From an uncultured Eggerthella sp. (GTDB lineage: Bacteria > Actinomycetota > Coriobacteriia > Coriobacteriales > Eggerthellaceae): DNA of 23,761 nt. Position numbers and translations under genes: made by a program. Shown in pieces: positions 8,222 through 15,208 of this stretch; within the stretch, counting starts at the first letter, position 1, and every line of letters begins with the position of its first letter. The stretch lies in assembly GCA_900542265.1 (NCBI GenBank), contig UQML01000028.1, positions 1-23,761 on the forward strand. Reading direction: 5' to 3'. The notes under the pieces were generated by a model. That model made no database searches. It had not been told where the DNA came from and worked only from the letters and a program-made list of their open reading frames with translations.

Positions 8222-9412
8222 ATGAGTGATATTAAAACCTACACTGATGCTGATGTTAAAGGCAAAAGAGTACTCACGCGTGTTGATTTCAACGTACCTC
8301 TCGATGGCGATAATGTCACCGACGACACACGCATTAAGGCTGCCCTGCCGACTATTAAGTACTTGATGGATAAAGGAGCAAGAGTTGTTCTTTGCTCACA
8401 CTTAGGTCGTCCAGCGGGAACAGGGTATGAAGCAGAATACTCATTGGCTCCTGTAGCAAAGCATCTTGAAAAGATTTTAGGAACAAGCGTTGCGTTTGCA
8501 GCCGACACTATTGGGGATGCAGCAAAAGATGTGGTTAATAGCTTGACAGATGGTCAAGTAGCTCTGTTGGAAAATCTTCGTTTTGATGCACGTGAGAAGA
8601 AAAATGACCCTGAGTTTGCGCGTGAGCTTGCAAGTATGGGTGATGTGTATGTCAATGATGCGTTTGGTGCAGCACATCGCGCACATGCTTCTACGGCTGG
8701 TGTTGCAGAGTATCTTCCATCTTATGCAGGCGCGCTAATGACAAAAGAAGTCGAGACACTCACCTCAATGCTTGATGACCCTCGTCGTCCTTTTGTTGCT
8801 ATTTTAGGTGGCTCTAAAGTTTCTGATAAAGTTGCGGTTATTGATGCACTTATTGATAAATGCGACACCCTCATTATTGGTGGTGGAATGTGCTTCACGT
8901 TTTTGCGTGCGCAAGGATACGCTACTGGCACAAGCCTTATGGAAGAAGATTGGGTAGAGCGGGCAGCTGAAATGCTTAAAAAAGCTGAAGCAAAGGGTGT
9001 TTCAATACTTTTGCCGATCGATGTGGTTTGTGCGGATACCTTCTCAAATGAAGCTACAACAGTAACTGTTCCCGTAACTGACATTCCTGATGACATGATG
9101 GGTCTCGATATTGGTCCTATGACTGTGGTTCAATACGGCAATGCTATTGCTGATGCTAAGACGGTTTTTTGGAATGGACCTATGGGCGTTTTTGAAATGG
9201 ATAACTTTGCAGCAGGTACTAAAGGCGTTGCTGTTGCAGTGGGTGCTAATGAACAGGCTACTACCGTAATTGGCGGCGGTGATTCGGTAGCTGCTGTTAA
9301 CAAGTTTGGTTTGGCTGATCAGATGTCATTTATTTCAACGGGAGGCGGAGCTTCCATGGAACTCGTACAAGGGGAGAAGCTTCCTGGTGTAGAAGCTTTA
9401 AAGGAGGACTAA
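8222..9412 (+). CDS. pgk: Phosphoglycerate kinase
   Basis: Glycolytic kinase that transfers phosphate from 1,3-bisphosphoglycerate to ADP. ATG 8222 is chosen over TTG 8201 because AGGAGG (8207-8212) lies 9 nt upstream and the TTG overlaps the preceding terminator. The 396-aa protein shows RVDFNVPLDGDNVTDDTRI (N-terminal substrate site), SHLGRP, LLENLRFDAREKKNDPEFARELA, VNDAFGAAHRAHAST, the hinge LGGSKVSDKVAVIDAL, WNGPMGVFEMDNF, and the nucleotide-binding GGGDSVAAV ... FISTGGGASMELV. It is complete and typical. The tpiA ATG follows 2 nt after the stop, with the tpiA ribosome site inside the pgk end (AAGGAGG). Confidence 0.98.
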   Translation: MSDIKTYTDADVKGKRVLTRVDFNVPLDGDNVTDDTRIKAALPTIKYLMDKGARVVLCSHLGRPAGTGYEAEYSLAPVAKHLEKILGTSVAFAADTIGDAAKDVVNSLTDGQVALLENLRFDAREKKNDPEFARELASMGDVYVNDAFGAAHRAHASTAGVAEYLPSYAGALMTKEVETLTSMLDDPRRPFVAILGGSKVSDKVAVIDALIDKCDTLIIGGGMCFTFLRAQGYATGTSLMEEDWVERAAEMLKKAEAKGVSILLPIDVVCADTFSNEATTVTVPVTDIPDDMMGLDIGPMTVVQYGNAIADAKTVFWNGPMGVFEMDNFAAGTKGVAVAVGANEQATTVIGGGDSVAAVNKFGLADQMSFISTGGGASMELVQGEKLPGVEALKED

Positions 9413-9414
9413 TC

Positions 9415-10188
9415 ATGCGCAAAAAACTTATCGCTGGAAATTGGAAGATGAACAAAGATATTCCAGAGACGGTTGCACTTACCCAACAACTTTGCAATTA
9501 CTACAATCGCTCATGGGATGCCCTCGACGTTGTTATCTGCCCGCCTTCTGTTGATTTGAAGGCTGCTTGGACGGTTATTGATTTTGATAAAACCGACATT
9601 GAAGTGGGCGCTCAACATGTGTATTTCGAAAAAAGTGGCGCTTATACAGGCGAAATCTCAGTCGATATGATTAAAGAAATTGGTTGCACGTATTGTATCG
9701 TGGGTCACTCTGAGCGTCGTGAGCTCTTTGGCGCAACTGACGAGATTGTTAACTTGACTACTAAGGCTATTATCGCGGGTGGATTAGCTCCTATTATTTG
9801 TGTGGGTGAATCCTTGCACGTGCGCGATAAAGGCACCTATCCTGAGTTCATTAAGGCTCAGGTAAAGGCTGCGCTTGCAGGTGTTGATGTTGTTGAAATG
9901 AAAAACGTGGTCATTGCCTATGAGCCAATTTGGGCAATTGGCACGGGACGTACGGCAACTCCTGAACAAGCAGAAGAAGTGTGCGCATTGATTCGCGTGG
10001 TGGTAGGAGAGATGTATGGCGATGAGATTGCCAACAGCATGCGTGTCCTTTATGGTGGTTCGATGAATGCAGGCAATGCTGAAGGATTGCTCGCTCAGCC
10101 TGACATTGATGGCGGTCTTATTGGTGGTGCCTCTTTGCAGGCTGATTCATTCCGTCAACTGATTGAAATTGCTGCTGCGGCAAACTAA
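9415..10188 (+). CDS. tpiA: Triosephosphate isomerase
   Basis: Interconverts dihydroxyacetone phosphate and glyceraldehyde-3-phosphate in the cytosol. The 257-aa TIM barrel has AGNWKMN (Asn9, Lys11), the electrophile His98 in YCIVGHSERRELFG, the catalytic base Glu170 in VIAYEPIWAIGTG, the flexible lid GTGRTATPEQAEEV, and the phosphate-gripping YGGSMNAGNAEGLL ... GLIGGASL. Its ribosome site AAGGAGG is in the last codons of pgk, so the two genes are almost certainly co-transcribed. A stem-loop 20 nt after its stop may partly separate it from gpmI. Confidence 0.98.
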   Translation: MRKKLIAGNWKMNKDIPETVALTQQLCNYYNRSWDALDVVICPPSVDLKAAWTVIDFDKTDIEVGAQHVYFEKSGAYTGEISVDMIKEIGCTYCIVGHSERRELFGATDEIVNLTTKAIIAGGLAPIICVGESLHVRDKGTYPEFIKAQVKAALAGVDVVEMKNVVIAYEPIWAIGTGRTATPEQAEEVCALIRVVVGEMYGDEIANSMRVLYGGSMNAGNAEGLLAQPDIDGGLIGGASLQADSFRQLIEIAAAAN

Positions 10189-10200
10189 GTAGGTCTAACG

Positions 10201-10252
10201 CTACTATATGAAGGGTGTGATCAAAAAGGAGGATCGCACCCTTTCTTAGTAG
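10201..10252 (+). terminator. Stem-loop after tpiA, probable weak terminator
   Basis: AAGGGTGTGATC (10211-10222) pairs with GATCGCACCCTT (10232-10243) around AAAAAGGAG: 12 bp with one G-U. An outer CTACTA (10201-10206)/TAGTAG (10247-10252) pairing can extend it. The downstream T-run is poor (TTTCTT), so termination may be partial; gpmI begins 48 nt later with no clear promoter. Confidence 0.6.
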
Positions 10253-10300
10253 AAACTAAGTAAGAGAAAAACTAAGCAATACAGTAAGGATGAGTACGGT

Positions 10301-11857
10301 ATGAGTATCTCTTCTTTAAATCTTCCAGCGGCGCTCATTATCATGGACGGGTTTGGTCTTACTGACGCAGGTCCAGGAAATGCTATTAGTCTTGCTCATA
10401 CGCCTGTGTTAGATAGCCTGTTTAAATCATGTTCGCATACGACCCTTGCCGCTTCAGGAAACCCTGTAGGATTGCCTGATGGGCAGATGGGAAATTCTGA
10501 AGTCGGACATTTGAATATTGGTGCCGGAAGAACCATTTTTCAGGAATTGACGCGTATTGACAATGCTTGTGCTGATAAATCTCTTGAGAGCAATCCTGTT
10601 TTAGTTGACGCTATGCAGTCAGTCATTAACGCGGATTCAACTTTGCATTTGATGGGTTTGCTTTCTGACGGAGGAGTACACTCTTCGAATGCTCATCTTT
10701 ATGCTTTGCTTGATATGGCTGCAAACCTTGGGGTGCAACGTGTCCACATCCACTGCTTCATGGATGGACGCGATGTTCCTCCTGCGAGTGGTAAATCTTT
10801 TATTGCTGAGCTTGAAGACAAACTTGCAAGCCTGCCTAATACAACTAATGCACAAATTGCATCCATTTCAGGTCGTTATTATGCGATGGATAGAGATAAC
10901 CGTTGGGAACGTGTTGAAAAAGCATGGGAAACGCTTTGGAATGCCGCAAATCTTACGGATGCGCTTCCGCAAGAGGCCATGCAAGCATCTTATGATGAGG
11001 GTGTGACTGACGAGTTTGTTGTCCCTGTTGCTCTGCTTGAAGATGGCATGAAGTCAGAAGATAGCATAATCTTTTTTAATTTCCGCCCTGATCGTGCGCG
11101 TGAGATTACGCGTGCACTGTGTGATGAAGCTTTTGACGACTTTGAGCGTCCGGGTTGGGTAAAACCTCATTTTGTGTGTTTGACCGAATACGATCCGACC
11201 ATTCCTGCTCCCATCGCCTTTAAAAAAGAGTTTCCTGCACAGGTGCTTGCTGATGTCTTAGCGGATGCGGGTTTAAAGCAGTATCACATTGCGGAAACAG
11301 AAAAATATGCACACGTCACATTCTTTTTGAATGGTGGTATTGAGAAACCCAAACTCAACGAGCAGCGTGTATTGATCGCTTCTCCCAAAGTGGCTACCTA
11401 TGATTTACAGCCGGAAATGAGTGAGCCTGAAGTTGCTCAAACATTGCATGATGCTATCGTGAGTGATGAGGCCGACGTCTATATTGTCAACTTTGCAAAT
11501 TGCGATATGGTGGGACATACAGGCATTATTGGCGCGGCAAAAAATGCCGTTGAGGCAGTTGATGCAGGCGTTGGTCTTGTATTGGATGCAATTAAGCAAA
11601 AGGGCGGCATTGCACTTGTGACGGCGGATCACGGGAATGCTGATTGCATGCTTGCAGAAGATGGAACACCGTTTACTGCTCACACGACTAATGAAGTGCC
11701 GTTTATTTGTGTTGATTATCGCAATGGCGCGGATGGAAAGTATGCACTTAAGCAGGAGGTTGGTGCCTTGTCTAATATTGCGCCAACGCTCCTTGCTATG
11801 ATTGGTCTAAATAAGCCAGAAGAAATGACTGCAGCATCGCTGCTCGAAATTAAGTAG
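10301..11857 (+). CDS. gpmI: 2,3-bisphosphoglycerate-independent phosphoglycerate mutase
   Basis: Mn2+-dependent alkaline-phosphatase-superfamily enzyme converting 3- to 2-phosphoglycerate through a phosphoserine intermediate. ATG 10301 has AAGGA 10 nt upstream. In the 518-aa protein Asp16 (IIMDGFG) and Ser66 (GQMGNSEVGHLNIGAGR) are the first metal ligand and the phosphorylated serine. HCFMDGRDVPPASG, SGRYYAMDRDNRWERVEKAWE and FFNFRPDRAREITRAL bind substrate. NFANCDMVGHTG and VTADHGNAD, with a later His in FTAHTTNEVPF, complete the metal sites. Full length. It sits between tpiA and secG, which are usually closer together in actinobacteria, and extends the local glycolytic cluster by one step. 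Confidence 0.98.
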   Translation: MSISSLNLPAALIIMDGFGLTDAGPGNAISLAHTPVLDSLFKSCSHTTLAASGNPVGLPDGQMGNSEVGHLNIGAGRTIFQELTRIDNACADKSLESNPVLVDAMQSVINADSTLHLMGLLSDGGVHSSNAHLYALLDMAANLGVQRVHIHCFMDGRDVPPASGKSFIAELEDKLASLPNTTNAQIASISGRYYAMDRDNRWERVEKAWETLWNAANLTDALPQEAMQASYDEGVTDEFVVPVALLEDGMKSEDSIIFFNFRPDRAREITRALCDEAFDDFERPGWVKPHFVCLTEYDPTIPAPIAFKKEFPAQVLADVLADAGLKQYHIAETEKYAHVTFFLNGGIEKPKLNEQRVLIASPKVATYDLQPEMSEPEVAQTLHDAIVSDEADVYIVNFANCDMVGHTGIIGAAKNAVEAVDAGVGLVLDAIKQKGGIALVTADHGNADCMLAEDGTPFTAHTTNEVPFICVDYRNGADGKYALKQEVGALSNIAPTLLAMIGLNKPEEMTAASLLEIK

Positions 11858-11861
11858 AGGG

Positions 11862-11890
11862 TTGAAATAGTTCTCAGACTTTGGCATAAT
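11862..11890 (+). promoter_or_regulatory. secG promoter
   Basis: TTGAAA (11862-11867), a 17-nt spacer, then CATAAT (11885-11890): one of the best sigma-70-type matches in the window. Expected transcription start is about 11896-11898, at the edge of the palindromic array that follows. Confidence 0.75.
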
Positions 11891-11897
11891 CTAGTAT

Positions 11898-11919
11898 TTG
11901 TGAGCTCACAAGTTGTGAG
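11898..11919 (+). repeat. Triple palindromic half-site array in the secG leader
   Basis: The 7-mer TTGTGAG, its complement CTCACAA, and TTGTGAG again occur in a row (11898-11904, 11905-11911, 11913-11919). The first two form a perfect 14-bp palindrome; the last two form a perfect 7-1-7 palindrome. There is no T-run. It could be an operator at the transcription start or two mutually exclusive RNA hairpins. Confidence 0.7.
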
Positions 11920-11952
11920 TTTACCTACATTCGTACAAGACAAGGACTAACG

Positions 11953-12207
11953 TTGGATATCGTAGCCATAATTTTTTCTATTATCTTGATCATTTCCGGT
12001 GTCGGATTAGTGATTTTTATCCTCTTGCATTCTGGTAAAGGTACTGGCGTTGCTGACGCTATCGCAAGTACTCTCTATAACAACCAGACTGGTTCTGGCA
12101 TTGTAGATAAAAACCTTGATCGCATTACTATTATTTTGGCCATCGTGTTTATTGTTTCACTGTTGGTTTTAATGCTGGTATATCCTCAAGGAACCATTCA
12201 ACACTAG
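11953..12207 (+). CDS. secG: Preprotein translocase subunit SecG
   Basis: Small membrane subunit of the SecYEG channel that assists SecA-driven export. It starts at TTG 11953 with AAGGA 6 nt upstream; no ATG or GTG alternative gives a whole protein. The 84-aa product has two membrane helices (about 2-24 and 57-77) joined by the family loop HSGKGTGVADAIASTLYNNQTGSGIVDKNLDR; the second helix reads ITIILAIVFIVSLLVLMLVY. Position after the triose-phosphate genes is the usual actinobacterial one. It has its own promoter and leader, so its expression can be uncoupled from glycolysis. Confidence 0.93.
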   Translation: MDIVAIIFSIILIISGVGLVIFILLHSGKGTGVADAIASTLYNNQTGSGIVDKNLDRITIILAIVFIVSLLVLMLVYPQGTIQH

Positions 12208-12229
12208 GTTTGATCATAATCTAAATTTT

Positions 12230-12259
12230 TTGCTTGCATCCTGCGCTATCTTTGATAAT
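12230..12259 (+). promoter_or_regulatory. tRNA-Leu promoter
   Basis: TTGCTT (12230-12235), 18-nt spacer, GATAAT (12254-12259), 21 nt before the tRNA 5' end. No secG terminator is visible before it, so some readthrough from secG is also possible. Confidence 0.55.
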
Positions 12260-12280
12260 ATATTCAGCGCTGCAAAACAT

Positions 12281-12369
12281 GTCGGAGTGGTGGAACGGCA
12301 GACACGCTAGCTTGAGGTGCTAGTGCCCACTTATCGGGTGTGCGGGTTCAAATCCCGCCTCCGACACCA
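12281..12369 (+). tRNA. tRNA-Leu (GAG)
   Basis: Class II tRNA of 89 nt. Acceptor GTCGGAG pairs with CTCCGAC. The anticodon stem CTAGC/GCTAG holds the loop TTGAGGT with anticodon GAG at 12314-12316. A long variable arm (CCCACTTATCGGGTG region) and a GCGGGTTCAAATCCCGC T-arm follow. The 3' CCA is encoded. It reads CUC and CUU codons. Confidence 0.96.
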
Positions 12370-12382
12370 GTAAGAACTCAAA

Positions 12383-12409
12383 AGCCCTGCTAACGCGGGG
12401 CTTTTTTTA
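12383..12409 (+). terminator. Terminator after tRNA-Leu
   Basis: AGCCCTGC (12383-12390) pairs with GCGGGGCT (12395-12402) around TAAC, followed by seven T. On the minus strand it is also followed by TTTT, so it can act in both directions and may end the convergent methyltransferase transcript. Confidence 0.9.
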
Positions 12410-12479
12410 TTGATGTAATGAGTTCTAACGATGAATGCTCTAAGGGAAAGCACGACAGATGAAGATTAAACCACTGGAT

Positions 12480-13289
12480 TTATGTGTTTTGTGTGTCCTT
12501 GCAATGAAGAATGACATACTCGTTTAAATTATCATGTTTTCCATCTGCGTAGTAACGACTCGCCACTGAGACTGATGGCGGAAGCGCTGCAAGAAGCTCA
12601 TCGATTTCTTCAGTGGTGTAACTGTGGCAATAGCGATATATTCCATCACTATGTTGCCAACCGAGAAAGAAATCATTTGCTTGCAATTGGGAAGTATCAA
12701 TTGGATTATCGAGTGCGGTGGGATGCTCGTTTAACCACTGTATTGCATGTGCGTGTGCTTGGCGCGCTTTGTGCGCAAAACGCTCATCGTTTAAAAAGCT
12801 CCAAAATGAAAGGGCGATATAGCCATTCGGAGCAGTTTGTGCGATGAGATAAGCCAACACGTGTTCTCGCCAATCCTTGCGGGGAATATGGTGGAAGAAT
12901 CCAAAACAGACGCTGAGATCTGCTAAGGGTAGGTCACACGGCGCTTTGTGAAGCTCATCGAGGATATCCCAGTGATAAAACGTAGTAGCCAGGGAGGCAG
13001 AAGGGGATAAAACTTCACGCGCAAACAACTCATCGCAAGAATCAACACACAGGGCTTTAAATACAGTGTGAGAATGCGATGAGGTTAAAAACTGCTCAAA
13101 ACGCCCGTTTCCACAGGCTAGATCAAGAACGTTTAGTGACGAGCGATTCCAAAAGGAAGAAGGGATTTCTTCTACGAGACGCTTCCAGCCGTTCCAGGGA
13201 GCTTGTCGTGTTTGAGAAAAAGAATCATGAACTTGTGTGTAAAACGCATTGTTGAGCTTAACGAGAGTATGTGCCGTTTTATTATCCAT
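12480..13289 (-). CDS. Trm9/ALKBH8-like SAM-dependent tRNA methyltransferase (predicted)
   Basis: Class I methyltransferase of 269 aa. Motif I is VLDLACGNGRF (54-64), with Asp83 after the second strand as the likely ribose-binding acid. Beyond the common fold it carries signatures I recognise from the Trm9/ALKBH8 family, which methylates cm5U34 of tRNA to mcm5U34. These are FSQTRQAPW (24-32; yeast Trm9 has HFSQTRYKPW), FFHHIP (131-136; Trm9 VVHHWS), a post-motif FW (162-163), and a C-terminal YRYCHSYTTEEIDELL (218-233; Trm9 YRYYHLYREGELIELC) followed by DNLNEYVI. It starts 38 bp from a divergent elp3-like gene, the partner enzyme in that pathway. No ribosome site precedes ATG 13289; TACAAT lies exactly 6 nt upstream, suggesting a leaderless mRNA. 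Substrate assignment is inference; a methyltransferase acting elsewhere remains possible. Confidence 0.72.
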   Translation of the reverse strand: MDNKTAHTLVKLNNAFYTQVHDSFSQTRQAPWNGWKRLVEEIPSSFWNRSSLNVLDLACGNGRFEQFLTSSHSHTVFKALCVDSCDELFAREVLSPSASLATTFYHWDILDELHKAPCDLPLADLSVCFGFFHHIPRKDWREHVLAYLIAQTAPNGYIALSFWSFLNDERFAHKARQAHAHAIQWLNEHPTALDNPIDTSQLQANDFFLGWQHSDGIYRYCHSYTTEEIDELLAALPPSVSVASRYYADGKHDNLNEYVILHCKDTQNT

Positions 13290-13327
13290 GGTGTTATTGT
13301 ACCCAAGGTTTGCTCTATGATGAGCAT
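13290..13327. promoter_or_regulatory. Divergent leaderless promoters of the trm9-like and elp3-like genes
   Basis: On the plus strand TATGAT (13316-13321) is followed by 6 nt and then ATG 13328. On the minus strand TACAAT (plus coordinates 13296-13301) is followed by 6 nt and then the ATG ending at 13289. Both starts therefore fall where transcription should begin, and neither has a good ribosome site. The -35 regions are poor matches and overlap the opposite promoter. Confidence 0.5.
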
Positions 13328-15208
13328 ATGGAAGAACTACTGCTTGATATTATCACTCATTTAAAAGAAGATCCTGAGTCAGTTGACTTGGATAAATTTG
13401 TGCATGCTCACAACCGTGGTCGCACAGCAGATGAGCGTCCGTATTCTAAAAAGCGTTTGTCGGCGTTTTATTACAAAACGCGCCAAAATGATCCGGATAG
13501 GTGGACATCGTGGGGAATTGATCCTGAGACGGAGAAGCGCTTGATCGCTCTTTTGCAAGTGAAGCCTCGACGTAGTGCTTCTGGAGTGGCAACGATTACG
13601 GTTATGGCAAAACCATGGCCGTGTGGTAATCATTGCTTGTATTGTCCTAATGATATTCGTATGCCAAAAAGCTACTTGTCTGACGAACCGGTATGTCAGC
13701 GAGCAGAGCGCAATTGGTTTGATCCGTATCTGCAGGTAGTAGGAAGGTTGCGTGCGCTTAACCAAATGGGACACGTGACGGACAAGGTGGAAATCATCAT
13801 CTTGGGAGGAACATGGTGTGATTATCCGCAGGATTATCAGCATTGGTTTGTGCGGGAGGTGTTCCGAGCGCTCAATGATTCAGAAGATGATACGGCAGAA
13901 GTAGTGGCAAAACGCATCCGGAGCGCGTATAAACAAACGGGTATGTTGTCGGATCGCGATGAGATTATTGCTCGGGTGGAACCTATTCAGGAGGCCATCA
14001 AGGCGCATGATCTTGACTATGATGCCGCATTTAAGCATGTTTATGCCAAAGATGAATCATGGTGCGCGCTGGCTCATCGCCAAAAGGCAAGTTGGGTAGA
14101 CATTGAAGCTGAGCATACGCGTAATGTGAACGCAAAACATCGGGTGGTAGGTCTTGTTATGGAAACGAGGCCTGAAACCCTCAATTTTCAAACGCTCTAT
14201 GATTTGCGACGGTTGGGTGCTACCAAAATTCAGATTGGTGTACAAAGCCTTGAGGAAGCGGTACTTGCGATCAATACGCGCAAAACATCTCTTGATGACA
14301 TTAGACGTGCCTTTGTGTTGCTGCGTTTGTTTGGTTTTAAGATCCATGCCCACTTTATGGTTAATCTGCTGGGCGCAACGCCAGACGGTGATAAGGCTGA
14401 TTTTTTGCGCTTTGTACGTGAACCTGACTATTTGCCTGATGAGATCAAACTCTATCCGTGTGCGCTTGTGGCAGGAACGGAGTTGTGTCTTGCGTATAAT
14501 TCGGGCGATTGGGTTCCCTACACAGAAGAGACACTTCTTGAGGTGCTCGAAACCGACGTTGCCAATACGCCGCCCTATGTGCGTATCTCGCGTATGATTC
14601 GCGATATTTCTGCGCACGATATTGTTGCTGGCAATAAGAAAGCAAACTTGCGTCAGCTGGTAGAAGAGGATATGGTGCGTGATGAGCGCCCTATTCAAGA
14701 AATCAGAGCGCGTGAGATTTCAACAAGTGAGGTATCGCTTGAAGATTTAAAGCTTGATGAAGTGGTCTATCACACGAGTGCAAGCGAAGAATACTTTTTG
14801 CAGTGGATTACTCCTGGAAACAGAATTGCAGGTTTTTTGCGATTATCTCTTCCTCATCAGGATATGCTTGATGATTGGGAGACAAGCGCACATCAAGAGA
14901 ATGTTGCGCTTCCTATAGAGCGTGGTCAAGCAATGATTCGAGAAGTGCATATCTATGGCTCCGCGGTATCAATTCATACGCTCGGGCGAGGAGTACAACA
15001 CTTGGGATTGGGCCGCCGTGCTATTGAGCGCGCTTGTGCAATTGCACATGAGGCAGGATATAGCGCAATAAATGTTATTAGCGCAGTTGGCACCCGCGGT
15101 TATTATGAGAAGCTTGGATTTAAGCAACGTGGTCTCTATCATACTAAACCACTAACCAAGCTGCTAACAGAAGATGTGAGGGGAGAGGCACGTAACATAC
15201 ATGGCTGA
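13328..15208 (+). CDS. Elp3-family radical SAM/GNAT tRNA wobble-uridine modification enzyme
   Basis: Predicted to use a radical SAM reaction with acetyl-CoA to make cm5U at position 34 of tRNA, as Elp3 does in eukaryotes, archaea and some bacteria. ATG 13328 (626 aa) is preferred to GTG 13271, which would run through the divergent promoter and the methyltransferase start. The Fe-S cysteines are Cys99, Cys103 and Cys106 (CGNHCLYC). Next come FDPYLQVVGRLRALNQMGHVTDKVE, an ILGGTW motif near 159, GLVMETRPE near 273 and IQIGVQSLEE. The C-terminal GNAT domain (about 535-615) has REVHIYGSAVSIH, a GLGRRAIERA acetyl-CoA loop and VISAVGTRGYYEKLGF. An extra stretch of about 70 residues lies between GGTW and ETRPE compared with yeast Elp3. 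No other Elongator subunit is encoded here. Its stop overlaps the CDF transporter start by 8 nt. Confidence 0.93.
   Translation: MEELLLDIITHLKEDPESVDLDKFVHAHNRGRTADERPYSKKRLSAFYYKTRQNDPDRWTSWGIDPETEKRLIALLQVKPRRSASGVATITVMAKPWPCGNHCLYCPNDIRMPKSYLSDEPVCQRAERNWFDPYLQVVGRLRALNQMGHVTDKVEIIILGGTWCDYPQDYQHWFVREVFRALNDSEDDTAEVVAKRIRSAYKQTGMLSDRDEIIARVEPIQEAIKAHDLDYDAAFKHVYAKDESWCALAHRQKASWVDIEAEHTRNVNAKHRVVGLVMETRPETLNFQTLYDLRRLGATKIQIGVQSLEEAVLAINTRKTSLDDIRRAFVLLRLFGFKIHAHFMVNLLGATPDGDKADFLRFVREPDYLPDEIKLYPCALVAGTELCLAYNSGDWVPYTEETLLEVLETDVANTPPYVRISRMIRDISAHDIVAGNKKANLRQLVEEDMVRDERPIQEIRAREISTSEVSLEDLKLDEVVYHTSASEEYFLQWITPGNRIAGFLRLSLPHQDMLDDWETSAHQENVALPIERGQAMIREVHIYGSAVSIHTLGRGVQHLGLGRRAIERACAIAHEAGYSAINVISAVGTRGYYEKLGFKQRGLYHTKPLTKLLTEDVRGEARNIHG

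Noticed and set aside
7066..11857. The gap-pgk-tpiA-gpmI cluster as an unusual operon.
   Set aside because: gap-pgk-tpiA before secG is the ordinary actinobacterial order, and addition of gpmI is seen in many Gram-positive glycolytic operons.
14057..14698. A 213-codon minus-strand open frame inside the elp3-like gene.
   Set aside because: Antisense shadow of a conserved gene; the translation is rich in Arg, Cys and Gln without domain structure.
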